NCBI GenBank assembly: GCA_002401365.1
Contig: NVSW01000056.1
Span: forward strand, 1 to 18,736
Reading direction: 5' to 3'
From: Piscirickettsiaceae bacterium
Lineage (GTDB): Bacteria; Pseudomonadota; Gammaproteobacteria; Methylococcales; Cycloclasticaceae
DNA length: 18,736 nucleotides
Shown here: piece after piece, positions 8,025-15,387 of the stretch
Numbering within the stretch: the first letter of the stretch is position 1
Layout of the letters: the number at the start of each line of letters is the position of its first letter
Made by a program: the position numbers and the translations under genes
The notes under the pieces: model-generated
The model's database searches: none
What the model saw: the letters and a program-made list of their open reading frames with translations, nothing else
Told to the model about the DNA's origin: nothing

Positions 8025-8987
8025 ATGCATTACACTAGAGAAACGGCTAAACAATGGGCTGGTGAAAATATAAGGGGCCTATTTATGTGTCCAATTTCAC
8101 CGATGAATGATGATTTTACATTTGATGAGAAAGGTATTCGTGAGAATATTGAAGCCTTCATTGAAATGGGTGTTGATGGCTTAGTGGTTGGTGGTTTTAT
8201 TGCTGAGTGTTGGAATGCAACGTTAACTGAATGGTATCGTTACCATGAAGTCGTTGCTGATGCAGTTAAAGGGCGAATCCCCTTGTTTTCAATTTTATTA
8301 GACCCAAGTGCTTATCAAACCATCGAGAAAATGAAGCGCTTAGAGGAATTGGGCTATGACGGTGCTGAAGTGATAAACCCAGTGGTTCAGTTGAAAAGTG
8401 ATAACGAAGTGTACGACTGGTTTAAGTTTATTACCGATCATTCTGATTTGGCAGTAGTGCTTTATAGAACACCAGTGTCAGGGAAAGTATTGGGCTGGGA
8501 CTTAATGCAACGCTTAGCAGATTTAGAGACCGTTGTAGGCACAAAGCAAGGCGTAATGAATCGCGTAGAAACGCTAAAAATAAGACGTATTATTCGCAGT
8601 GATTTTATCGTTGCGGATCCATTTGAAGCCGTTTTTTGTGATGATTTAAGAAAAGGTGGTCAAACGGTATTTGGTGAGCTGTCATACATTCTTTATGGTA
8701 AAAAACGCCATATTGTTAAGGATTATATGGCACTATCAGCAGCAGGTAAGTGGGAAGAGGCGTACCAAGTGAGCGAACAATTGAATGATATTCGAGAATT
8801 TTATAACGAAGTGTTTATTTGGGATGTTGTGCAAACATTTACCTATGCCAGCGCATTGGCCAGCATGAAAGCATGGTTTGAAGAAATTGGCCTTAAAGCA
8901 GGGCCTATTCGTCCGCCTGTACGTCAATGCACGCCTGAATTAAGGCAAAAAATTCATACCACACTGAAAGAATTAGGCGTAAGTTGA
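8025..8987 (+). CDS. Dihydrodipicolinate synthase-family aldolase/lyase
   Basis: This is a 320-residue TIM-barrel enzyme of the DapA/N-acetylneuraminate lyase superfamily, which forms or cleaves C-C bonds through a Schiff base. The expected catalytic Lys174 (VVGTKQG) and Tyr147 (VVLYRTP) are present. The usual GTTGE loop that binds the pyruvate carboxylate is altered to GGFIAEC, with a two-residue insertion before ATL, so both threonines are lost. It is therefore unlikely to be lysine-biosynthetic DapA. A hydratase-aldolase or lyase acting on a catabolic intermediate is more likely. A strong GAGGGG site precedes the ATG. It heads a tight operon: the dehydrogenase start lies within a few bases of its stop. 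The family call is firm, the substrate unknown. Confidence 0.88.
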   Translation: MHYTRETAKQWAGENIRGLFMCPISPMNDDFTFDEKGIRENIEAFIEMGVDGLVVGGFIAECWNATLTEWYRYHEVVADAVKGRIPLFSILLDPSAYQTIEKMKRLEELGYDGAEVINPVVQLKSDNEVYDWFKFITDHSDLAVVLYRTPVSGKVLGWDLMQRLADLETVVGTKQGVMNRVETLKIRRIIRSDFIVADPFEAVFCDDLRKGGQTVFGELSYILYGKKRHIVKDYMALSAAGKWEEAYQVSEQLNDIREFYNEVFIWDVVQTFTYASALASMKAWFEEIGLKAGPIRPPVRQCTPELRQKIHTTLKELGVS

Positions 8988-8992
8988 GAAAA

Positions 8993-10021
8993 ATGATGGA
9001 CTCGCAATTACACATATGTATCCATGGTGCAGGCGGTTTAGGCTCTGTACTGGGTGGTTACTTAGCCAAGTCTGGTCATAATGTAACCCTTATTAGTCGG
9101 CAAGCGCATGCAGATGCAATCAACGAGCAGGGGCTGAATATTTTTGGTCGACTCGGTGATATGGTTATCAAAGAAAACCTGACAGCGGTGACTCACCCTG
9201 CGCAAGTGGAAGGCGATATCGATTATTATATTTTGCTTACCAAGGCGAAAGATGCTGCAGCTGCTTTAGAAGATGCTGCCGTTTTATCGGCACAAATTAA
9301 ATGTGCGCTAACGATGCAAAACGGTGTGGGCAAAGAATCTCTGTTAGTGGATGCATTTGGTAAAGAGCGAGTGATAGGCGGTTCAATTATTGAAGGTGCA
9401 ACCTTGATTGGGCCGGGTAGAGTCAATAATCACGTGACAGCACCAACCACTGCTTATTTTGGCGAGCTGGGCGGTGGCAGCACACAAAGAACTGACGTGT
9501 TAGCGCAAGCATTTACTAACGCTAACTTAAATGCAAAGTCTGTTGAAGACATTGATAATGTTCTTTGGGAAAAAGTGGTACAAGTATCGGGTGCGTCTTC
9601 TTGGTCAGCAAGTTCACTTGGGGCAATAGCTGGCTTAGACTATTGGGATGGTATTTCGATAACAGAGGGTGCGGAGCATTATGTAACCATTGCTAAAGAA
9701 CTGATTAATGTGTATAAAGCGATGGGTTATACGCCACAAGATTATTACGCCCCCTTTTCATTTCTTAAGATGTTGGACGAGTCTCCTTTTGAAGAAGCCG
9801 TGCAAGCATGTATAGACATGGGGGTAACGATGAAACCTAAGACCCCAGGCGTTAGAACGTCAATGCATGAAGATTTGGTGAAGGGTAAGGAAACAGAAGC
9901 GGACACACTATTTAGACCATTGGTTGAAGAAGCCAAAAAACACAATGTAGCGATACCTACATTTTTAGGTGCGTATCGCGTAATCAAGATAATTGATAGT
10001 AATTTAGATAAAAGGAGTTAG
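8993..10021 (+). CDS. Ketopantoate reductase-family (ApbA/PanE) NAD(P)-dependent dehydrogenase
   Basis: The N-terminal Rossmann domain starts IHGAGGLGSVLGGYLAKSGH (GxGxxG, residues 11-16 region). It is followed by LLTKAKD (Lys84/86) and MQNGVG (Asn110-Gly113), then the helical C-terminal domain with SMHEDLVKGKETEAD, which holds the conserved SM and Glu. Family members reduce 2-keto acids or oxidise 2-hydroxy acids. Lys194 (LWEKV) is kept, but the substrate Asn four residues later in true PanE (Asn180 in E. coli) reads Val198 here. At about 342 residues it is also longer than PanE (about 300). A different keto- or hydroxy-acid substrate is likely. I chose ATG 8993; TTG 8984 (overlapping the aldolase stop) and ATG 8996 are alternatives. 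It is translationally linked to the aldolase. Confidence 0.85.
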   Translation: MMDSQLHICIHGAGGLGSVLGGYLAKSGHNVTLISRQAHADAINEQGLNIFGRLGDMVIKENLTAVTHPAQVEGDIDYYILLTKAKDAAAALEDAAVLSAQIKCALTMQNGVGKESLLVDAFGKERVIGGSIIEGATLIGPGRVNNHVTAPTTAYFGELGGGSTQRTDVLAQAFTNANLNAKSVEDIDNVLWEKVVQVSGASSWSASSLGAIAGLDYWDGISITEGAEHYVTIAKELINVYKAMGYTPQDYYAPFSFLKMLDESPFEEAVQACIDMGVTMKPKTPGVRTSMHEDLVKGKETEADTLFRPLVEEAKKHNVAIPTFLGAYRVIKIIDSNLDKRS

Positions 10022-10026
10022 TTGAA

Positions 10027-10419
10027 ATGACAATGCAAGCACAAAAGGATACGGTTAGAGAGTTTTGTTCAGCTTGGGATAATTTGGATTTGGATAAAAT
10101 TTTAGCGTTGATGAGTGAAGATGCGGTATATCACAATATGCCGTTAGCGCCCTTAAAAGGGCAGCAGCAAATTGCTGAATTTATTGGTGGTTTTTTTGCA
10201 ATGAGTAGTTCCTGTAAGTTTAATATTTTAACGTTAGTTGCAGATGATCATTGCGTGGTGACAGAACGAGTAGACACCTTTGGTCTGAAAGATGGTTCGT
10301 CTATTGATGAGTTGCCAGTATTGGGTATTTTTGAATTTGATAACAATGGCAAAATTAATGCTTGGCGTGAATATTGGGATTTACAAGATTGGATTGCTAG
10401 AGGTGGCCCAGCGCTTTAA
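10027..10419 (+). CDS. Limonene-1,2-epoxide hydrolase-like (SnoaL/NTF2-fold) protein
   Basis: This 130-residue protein has the cone-shaped alpha+beta NTF2 fold pattern. Its closest recognisable relative is limonene-1,2-epoxide hydrolase. The residues Tyr35, Asn37 (VYHNMP), Arg81, Asp83 (ERVDTF) and Asp118 (REYWD) correspond to Tyr53, Asn55, Arg99, Asp101 and Asp132 of the Rhodococcus enzyme. The spacings Tyr-Asn, Tyr-Arg and Arg-Asp are identical; the last Asp is about 4 residues further. This supports an active hydrolase or isomerase rather than a bare NTF2 scaffold, though the substrate is unknown. Its AAGGAG ribosome-binding site lies inside the end of the dehydrogenase gene, with a 5-base gap. 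It is third in the aldolase operon and converges with the amidotransferase. Confidence 0.8.
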   Translation: MTMQAQKDTVREFCSAWDNLDLDKILALMSEDAVYHNMPLAPLKGQQQIAEFIGGFFAMSSSCKFNILTLVADDHCVVTERVDTFGLKDGSSIDELPVLGIFEFDNNGKINAWREYWDLQDWIARGGPAL

Positions 10420-10429
10420 TTGACGTCAG

Positions 10430-11128
10430 TTAAGTAACAGACAGTTCAACCTTCTTCATTAACTTAGCTAGGGTGTTTGCAGATAACTCGAAGCGTTCGT
10501 TGTCTTTTTCAGTTGAGTGTTGGTGTTGACAAAAAGGACTTTCTTTCCAGGTTTGGTCGCAATGCGCCGTAAATAAAGCGGCGAGTTCGACTGTAATTTC
10601 AGGGTGAAATTGGATACCAATGACTCGATCTTTGTAGATAAACCCCTGGTTTGGGCAGGCCTGACTAGAAGCGATCTTTTTCGCACCGGGTGGGATATCA
10701 AACATTTCCCCGTGTGAATGGAATAACGTTAAATCTTGGTTAAATATATCGGCTAACAGAGTGTCTTTAATATCAGGCGAAGGTGTTATCGGATGCCAGC
10801 CAAATTCGGGATATTTCATTTTAGTGATGCGAGCACCCAATACATTGGCAATTAATTGAGCACCCAAGCAAATGCCGAAAACAGTTTTTCCAGCGTCAAT
10901 AACGTCTTTAATAAACAGTTTCTCATCGATTAACCAAGGACATGATTTCTCGTCGTTTGCGCTCATTGGACCACCCATGACAATGAGCCAGTCAACATCT
11001 GAAACGGCTGGGAATATATCTTTTTCATGTACGTAAGTATGGCGAACGGTATGTGAGCTAGCATCAAGGTATTGAGTAATGCCGTGTTTGATAGGTAAGT
11101 AAACGTGGTGTAAAACGTGTATTTTCAT
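10430..11128 (-). CDS. Class I glutamine amidotransferase-like hydrolase (AtdA2/TdnT-like candidate)
   Basis: This is a stand-alone class I amidotransferase domain of 232 residues. Numbering from the TTG at 11137 (subtract 3 for the ATG start), the nucleophile is Cys90 in FGICLGAQL, and His177 and Glu179 in GIQFHPE complete the triad. IVMGGPMSAND and LFHSHGEMFDIPPGA are typical of the GMP-synthase-like group. No synthetase domain is fused, so it probably hydrolyses a gamma-glutamyl amide. In aniline degraders a similar protein beside a GS-like ligase hydrolyses gamma-glutamylanilide. ATG 11128 has GGA upstream and is preferred. It is divergent from the Rieske operon across 118 bases that contain a perfect inverted repeat. 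The fold is certain; the role is inferred from context. Confidence 0.88.
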   Translation of the reverse strand: MKIHVLHHVYLPIKHGITQYLDASSHTVRHTYVHEKDIFPAVSDVDWLIVMGGPMSANDEKSCPWLIDEKLFIKDVIDAGKTVFGICLGAQLIANVLGARITKMKYPEFGWHPITPSPDIKDTLLADIFNQDLTLFHSHGEMFDIPPGAKKIASSQACPNQGFIYKDRVIGIQFHPEITVELAALFTAHCDQTWKESPFCQHQHSTEKDNERFELSANTLAKLMKKVELSVT

Positions 11129-11157
11129 TAAATCCAATGAGCGTTAAATAAAATTAT

Positions 11158-11175
11158 ATGTCATAAAAATGACAT
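11158..11175. promoter_or_regulatory. Perfect inverted repeat, candidate operator between amidotransferase and Rieske genes
   Basis: ATGTCAT-AAAA-ATGACAT is an 18-base perfect dyad (7-base arms, 4-base spacer). It lies in the 118-base intergenic region between two divergent genes of the putative pathway. Read as TGTCA-N6-TGACA it has the architecture of CRP/FNR-family sites, but other dimeric regulators would also fit. No terminator-like T run follows. No regulator gene is present in the window. Confidence 0.6.
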
Positions 11176-11246
11176 TAGTTGTTGATATATGGATTTTATC
11201 CTAGCATGATTAGTAATTCTAATATCCAAATAAAATTCAGATTTAA

Positions 11247-12551
11247 ATGATGAAAAAGTTTGATGACTTAGTGCAAGCGGGGCGTGTTCATCGTACAGTT
11301 TATACAGACGAAGATACCTTTGCTCGCGAACAGCAAACAGTGTTTACCGAAACGTGGGTATATCTTGCACATGCTAGCGAAATCAAACAGCCGAATAGTT
11401 TTGTAGCGCGAAAAATGGGTCTGCGTTCGGTTATTGTTACGCGAGATAAGGAGCACAAGGTTCATGTGCTATTGAATCGTTGTACTCATAGAGGCGCAAC
11501 AGTCTGTAGAGAAAAAAAGGGTGATAAAACCCCCTTTTTTACGTGTCCCTATCATGGCTGGACCTTCCGAAATACTGGCGAATGTGCAGCAATACCTCAT
11601 CAAGATGCCTATGGAGAAGAGTTCGATAAACGAAGCTTTGATTTAAAACAAATACCCTTTGTGTCTGAATATCGAGGGTTTATATTTGCCACGTTAAATC
11701 CTAAAAAAGGCAAAAAAGGTATCAAAGACCACTTAAGATCAGCAGCCGGCCGTATTGATGAATGGATTGATCATAATGGTGGAAATCATAAGGCTATTTC
11801 TATCAGCGGTGCTCAGCAATTTACCGTGCATGCAAATTGGAAGTGTTTGTATGACAATGCCGGCGATGGCTATCACCCTGAGTTTTCACATCAGTCGTTG
11901 TTGCAAATGACCCAGCAGCGCTATGGTGCAGGCATGGATTTAGACTATTTTTCCGGTGGAATTGACGCCACGCCGATGTATTCGCAAGACTTGGGCAATG
12001 GGCATACTTTTTTAGATCAGCGTCCATGTATGTACGAAGCATCAGCTTTTGATCGGCAAAGACCGCAACCTGGGCGAGAAGCGATAGTTGAGCAGTTAAG
12101 CAAAGAGGTTGGCGAGCAACAAGCTAAGGAATATTTTGAAATGGCTACAGGCGCTGGGATGAATTTAAATATTTTCCCTAATCTGCTGTTTATCGGTAAC
12201 CAATTGCAGGTGATTACGCCATTGGCCGTTGGCTTGTCAGATATGACGTGGTATTCAACAATGATTGATAATGTGCCGGCTTCGGTTAATACGTTGCGTA
12301 TGCGTACGCAGGAAGATTTCACAGCGTTTGGTGAGCCAGACGACACGGCTAATTTTGAGGCCTGTTTCAAAGGCATGCAAGAACGGGAGATAGACTGGAT
12401 TGATATCAGCCGGCATTTGCATACTAATGTTGATCGTACAGATGAGAATGGCATCGTCACATCGGTTATCTCGTCAGATATTCACATGCGTGCTTATTAT
12501 GCTGAGTGGAAAAAGTTGATGGAATCGTCTGCTGAATCAACCTTAGGATAA
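11247..12551 (+). CDS. Rieske aromatic-ring-hydroxylating dioxygenase, large (alpha) subunit
   Basis: It is the catalytic subunit of a Rieske non-haem iron oxygenase that inserts O2 into an aromatic or related substrate. It has 434 residues. The Rieske [2Fe-2S] ligands are Cys79, His81, Cys100 and His103 (CTH...CPYHGW; 18 residues between the pairs, slightly long). The mononuclear iron site reads NWKCLYDNAGDGYHPEFSH: bridging Asp207, His210 and His215, with the third ligand probably Asp365 or Asp366 (EPDDTANFE). The start is MM at 11247/11250 with a poor ribosome-binding site. The beta subunit follows after 6 bases, then a GS-like gene, so an aniline-dioxygenase-type (AtdA3/TdnA1) role is the best contextual guess. 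The substrate cannot be read from sequence. No ferredoxin or reductase gene is nearby. Confidence 0.93.
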   Translation: MMKKFDDLVQAGRVHRTVYTDEDTFAREQQTVFTETWVYLAHASEIKQPNSFVARKMGLRSVIVTRDKEHKVHVLLNRCTHRGATVCREKKGDKTPFFTCPYHGWTFRNTGECAAIPHQDAYGEEFDKRSFDLKQIPFVSEYRGFIFATLNPKKGKKGIKDHLRSAAGRIDEWIDHNGGNHKAISISGAQQFTVHANWKCLYDNAGDGYHPEFSHQSLLQMTQQRYGAGMDLDYFSGGIDATPMYSQDLGNGHTFLDQRPCMYEASAFDRQRPQPGREAIVEQLSKEVGEQQAKEYFEMATGAGMNLNIFPNLLFIGNQLQVITPLAVGLSDMTWYSTMIDNVPASVNTLRMRTQEDFTAFGEPDDTANFEACFKGMQEREIDWIDISRHLHTNVDRTDENGIVTSVISSDIHMRAYYAEWKKLMESSAESTLG

Positions 12552-12557
12552 AGAGTT

Positions 12558-13151
12558 ATGACAGATAAAAGAAGCTCTCATACGTCTCACTATTTAAACG
12601 ATGCGTTTTATGACCGGCTGATGCAACTGGTTGATGATTGGCGGTTGGATGACGGTGTCTCCCCTTCCTTGTCTATCGATGGGGCAGATAAACAAGCTTG
12701 CGAGAGGTTGCTTTTTGCTGAAGCGCGTTTAGCAGATGACCTGCGCTTAGAACAATGGCTTGATTGTTATAGCGATAAGTGTGTGTATTGGATACCATCG
12801 AGCTACCCTGCGTCTGATCCACGGCAACAAATCACCTTGGAGTTTCACGACAAACGACGTTTGCAAGACCGTGTGGCGCGTATTCGTACGGGCGTTGCCT
12901 ATTCCATGCACCCAGTTATTCGTACACGACACGTGTTAGGAAATATTGAGTATTGGCGCGGGGACGACAACGAAGTACGTGCTAGAGCAAGCTTTATTAT
13001 CGATGCCCTATTTAACGAAAAGCACCGAACGCTGTCGGGTTGGATCGGCTATTCACTGGTAAAAGAAAAGGGTGATTGGAAAATTGCCGTTAAACAAATT
13101 AATTTAATTGATGCGGATTGCTTACAAGAAAATAACACTTTTTTCTTGTAA
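12558..13151 (+). CDS. Rieske dioxygenase small (beta) subunit
   Basis: The non-catalytic subunit completes the alpha3beta3 hexamer. Its 197 residues show the family pattern: FAEARLADDLRLEQWLDCYSD followed by CVYWIPSS (read in separate pieces), then DKRRLQDRVARIRTG, the conserved HPVIRTRHVLGNIEY, and a final beta-strand region ASFIIDALF and WKIAVKQINLID. It has an N-terminal extension of roughly 35-40 residues before the core. It begins 6 bases after the alpha stop and is certainly co-transcribed. It resembles NTF2-fold subunits such as AtdA4/TdnA2-type proteins. There is nothing odd apart from the extension. Confidence 0.92.
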   Translation: MTDKRSSHTSHYLNDAFYDRLMQLVDDWRLDDGVSPSLSIDGADKQACERLLFAEARLADDLRLEQWLDCYSDKCVYWIPSSYPASDPRQQITLEFHDKRRLQDRVARIRTGVAYSMHPVIRTRHVLGNIEYWRGDDNEVRARASFIIDALFNEKHRTLSGWIGYSLVKEKGDWKIAVKQINLIDADCLQENNTFFL

Positions 13152-13188
13152 ATATGCGATTGTAAAAAACGCTATTTGGAGAGGGTAT

Positions 13189-14667
13189 ATGAGCAAAAAA
13201 AATAACAATGTTATATCGTCGATAGGTCTAGATAACTTTATCAACAAGCACAGTCTGTGGAACAAAGAACAAATTAAAGCGGCTAAAGAGCTTATTCAGC
13301 GTTTAAAAACCGAGGATATTACGTACGTTCGGGTAACGTATTGTGACCAACACGGTTTAACGCGGGGTAAAATGTTACCGGTTAAACAATTCATAGCCGT
13401 ACTAAGAAACGGCTTAGCCAGCACTCACGCAATTTTTGCAATGGATTCGGCGAATATTATTTTCTTACCTGTGTTCAGTGAAGATGGGGGCTTTGGTAAT
13501 GCCGAAATGGGCGGTGCAGGCGATATGATTATGGTGCCAGACCCTGCAACCTTCCGCATACTTCCATGGGACGATAAAACAGGCTGGGTATTATCTGATT
13601 TATATTTAAAGTCGGGTGCGGCGATGCCATTCTCCCCCAGAGCGATATTGGCGTCTCAGCTAGAAAAACTGCATGCAAAAGGGTATGAATTATTAATCGG
13701 GCTAGAAGTTGAGTTCCATGTATTTAAAATTGATGATCCGCAGTTGACCATGCAGGCATCGACCCAGCCTCCCGAGCCTCCTAGCGTGTCGCCATTGGCG
13801 CATGCATATCAATATCAAGGTGAACAAAACCTAGATGAAGTAGCGCCGATACTGGAACTTTTTCATCAAAGTTTGCAAGCGCTAGACCTGCCCATTCGTT
13901 CGCTGGAAGATGAGTGGGGCCCCGCGCAGTGCGAAATAACAATGGAACCGTTGCCTGCTATGCAAGCAGCAGATGCGATGGTGTTAATGCGCTCAACGTT
14001 GAAACAGGTAGCGCGTCGACAAGGCTATTTGGTGACTTTTATGTGTAAGCCTGCGTTACCCAATGTGTATTCATCGGGCTGGCATTTGCACCAATCGTTG
14101 GTGGATCTTAAAAGTGGTGATAATGTATTTGCAACAAAAAATAAAAAACAGTTTTTATCGACCATAGGTCAGCAATATGTCGCCGGCTTAATCGAGCACG
14201 CAAGGGCCTGCACCGCTTTTTCAAACCCAACCATTAATGGTTATAAACGCATGAACTCGAATGCTCTGGCGCCGAACCGTGCAGTGTGGTCTATTGATAA
14301 TAAAGCGGCCTGTTTAAGGTTAGCTAATGCGGGCGACCCTTCTGTGCACATAGAAAATCGTTCAGGTGAACCTGCTGCCAATCCTTATTTGTTTTTTGCT
14401 TCGCAATTGGCAGCTGGGATGGACGGTATCGAAACAAAAAAAGACCCCGGCCCACCGTTAAACGACCCCTATGCTCAAACCGACAAAACACCCTTGCCAG
14501 CGAGCTTAATGGAAGCGATAACGGCATTGGATGAATCTGAATTACTTAGAAAAATTATAGGAGACACCTTTGTGGATTATTACTTAATGTTGAAACGGCA
14601 TGAGATTCATCGCTTCTTATCGACAGTAACCGATTGGGAGCACCGAGAGTATTTTGAACGCTATTAA
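13189..14667 (+). CDS. Glutamine synthetase-like gamma-glutamylamide ligase (AtdA1/TdnQ, PuuA, IpuC class)
   Basis: This 492-residue GS-fold enzyme should join glutamate to an amine using ATP. GS features present: Asp53 in CDQHGLTRGK (equivalent to Asp50 of GlnA), metal-binding Glu173/Glu175 (GLEVEF), EWGPAQCEI with Glu242/Glu249, Trp-His299-x-His301-Gln (GWHLHQS), Arg354 and EN-Arg391 followed by NPYLFFASQLAAGMDG. The loop that holds Glu327 in true GS (EAP), which shields and deprotonates ammonium, reads LAP here (Leu360). This suggests an amine rather than ammonia as substrate. The start is ATG 13189, with GGAGAGGG at good spacing; upstream in-frame codons overlap the beta-subunit gene and are rejected. 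The position beside Rieske alpha/beta and a GATase favours an aniline-dioxygenase-like activating role over polyamine PuuA. Confidence 0.88.
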   Translation: MSKKNNNVISSIGLDNFINKHSLWNKEQIKAAKELIQRLKTEDITYVRVTYCDQHGLTRGKMLPVKQFIAVLRNGLASTHAIFAMDSANIIFLPVFSEDGGFGNAEMGGAGDMIMVPDPATFRILPWDDKTGWVLSDLYLKSGAAMPFSPRAILASQLEKLHAKGYELLIGLEVEFHVFKIDDPQLTMQASTQPPEPPSVSPLAHAYQYQGEQNLDEVAPILELFHQSLQALDLPIRSLEDEWGPAQCEITMEPLPAMQAADAMVLMRSTLKQVARRQGYLVTFMCKPALPNVYSSGWHLHQSLVDLKSGDNVFATKNKKQFLSTIGQQYVAGLIEHARACTAFSNPTINGYKRMNSNALAPNRAVWSIDNKAACLRLANAGDPSVHIENRSGEPAANPYLFFASQLAAGMDGIETKKDPGPPLNDPYAQTDKTPLPASLMEAITALDESELLRKIIGDTFVDYYLMLKRHEIHRFLSTVTDWEHREYFERY

Positions 14668-14701
14668 TCTCTTTTTTAAATTTGAATAAAATATTATAGC
14701 T

Positions 14702-15319
14702 ATGAAGATAGATCCAAAAACCCAAGATAAATTTTTTAATATCCTGAAAGCGGTTGTTATTCCACGACCAATTGCTTTTGTGTCGTCACAGTCGAAAGAC
14801 GAGGTGGTAAACCTTGCTCCGTTCTCATTTTTTAATGGCGTGTGCTATGACCCGCCGACCATTAGCATATCAATTGCACGGTTTGCAGGTAAAAAACCTA
14901 AAGACAGTTTGGTTAATATTGAAGAGACGGGCGAGTTTGTTATTAATTTAGTGAACCGCAATATGGCAGAAGCAATGAATAAAACGGCTGCTGAATACCC
15001 ATCTGAGGTAAATGAGTTCGAACTAGCTGGGCTAACGGCTACGCCATCTGAACTGGTAAAGGCGCCTCGTGTTTTAGAGTCGCCGGTTAGTTTGGAATGT
15101 AAGCTGATTCAAGTGGTGCCGGTAAATGAAGGTAGCCGAAAAGAGTGTGGACTAGTGCTTGCAGAGGTGGTGTATTGCCATATTAAGGATGAACTGTTCG
15201 ATGGGCGTTATGTAGATATGAAAGGTCTCAATGTGATTGGGCGTTTAGGCGGACACGATTACTGTGAATTGGGTAATTTCTTCAAAATGAAGCTACAGGT
15301 GTACACGCCAGAGACATAA
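14702..15319 (+). CDS. Flavin reductase-like FMN-binding split-barrel protein (DIM6/NTAB family)
   Basis: The protein has 205 residues with the flavin-reductase-like split barrel. RPIAFVSSQ and NLAPFSFFNGVCYDPPTISISI are the FMN-binding core; KDSLVNIEETGEFVINLV and GLVLAEVVYCHI follow as in the family, ending IGRLGGHDYCEL. Relatives supply reduced flavin to monooxygenases or act as FMN oxidoreductases. It has no [2Fe-2S] ferredoxin motif, so it is not a standard Rieske reductase. It lies 34 bases after the GS-like gene on the same strand, with a poor ribosome-binding site, and is probably the last gene of the dioxygenase operon. Whether it supplies electrons, reduces an intermediate, or serves a flavin enzyme elsewhere is open. 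Confidence 0.87.
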   Translation: MKIDPKTQDKFFNILKAVVIPRPIAFVSSQSKDEVVNLAPFSFFNGVCYDPPTISISIARFAGKKPKDSLVNIEETGEFVINLVNRNMAEAMNKTAAEYPSEVNEFELAGLTATPSELVKAPRVLESPVSLECKLIQVVPVNEGSRKECGLVLAEVVYCHIKDELFDGRYVDMKGLNVIGRLGGHDYCELGNFFKMKLQVYTPET

Positions 15320-15387
15320 GCCTTATGGCGTTGGGCTAACGTGATTCGATGATATTGCCGATTTAAGTTAGGCTAATGGTGTGTTGA

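Noticed and set aside
8025..8987. Biosynthetic DapA (lysine pathway)
   Set aside because: The GTTGE substrate loop is lost and the context is catabolic.
10420..10429. Palindrome TGACGTCA between the convergent LEH-like and amidotransferase genes
   Set aside because: Only 8 bases, no T run and no matching site elsewhere in the window; probably chance.
13108..13188. Upstream extension of the GS-like gene
   Set aside because: It overlaps the beta-subunit 3' end, and a strong GGAGAGGG site precedes ATG 13189.
6444..14667. Polyamine (Puu-type) pathway as explanation for GS-like ligase + GATase + GabD-like ALDH
   Set aside because: It fits three genes, but not the Rieske alpha/beta pair sitting directly between the GATase and the ligase, nor the aldolase operon; no PuuB oxidase or PuuE transaminase is seen. 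Kept as an alternative to test.
15320..15387. Possible bidirectional terminator between the flavoprotein and DUF2889 genes
   Set aside because: Only five consecutive pairs (CTAAC/GTTAG) with a long loop and no U tract.
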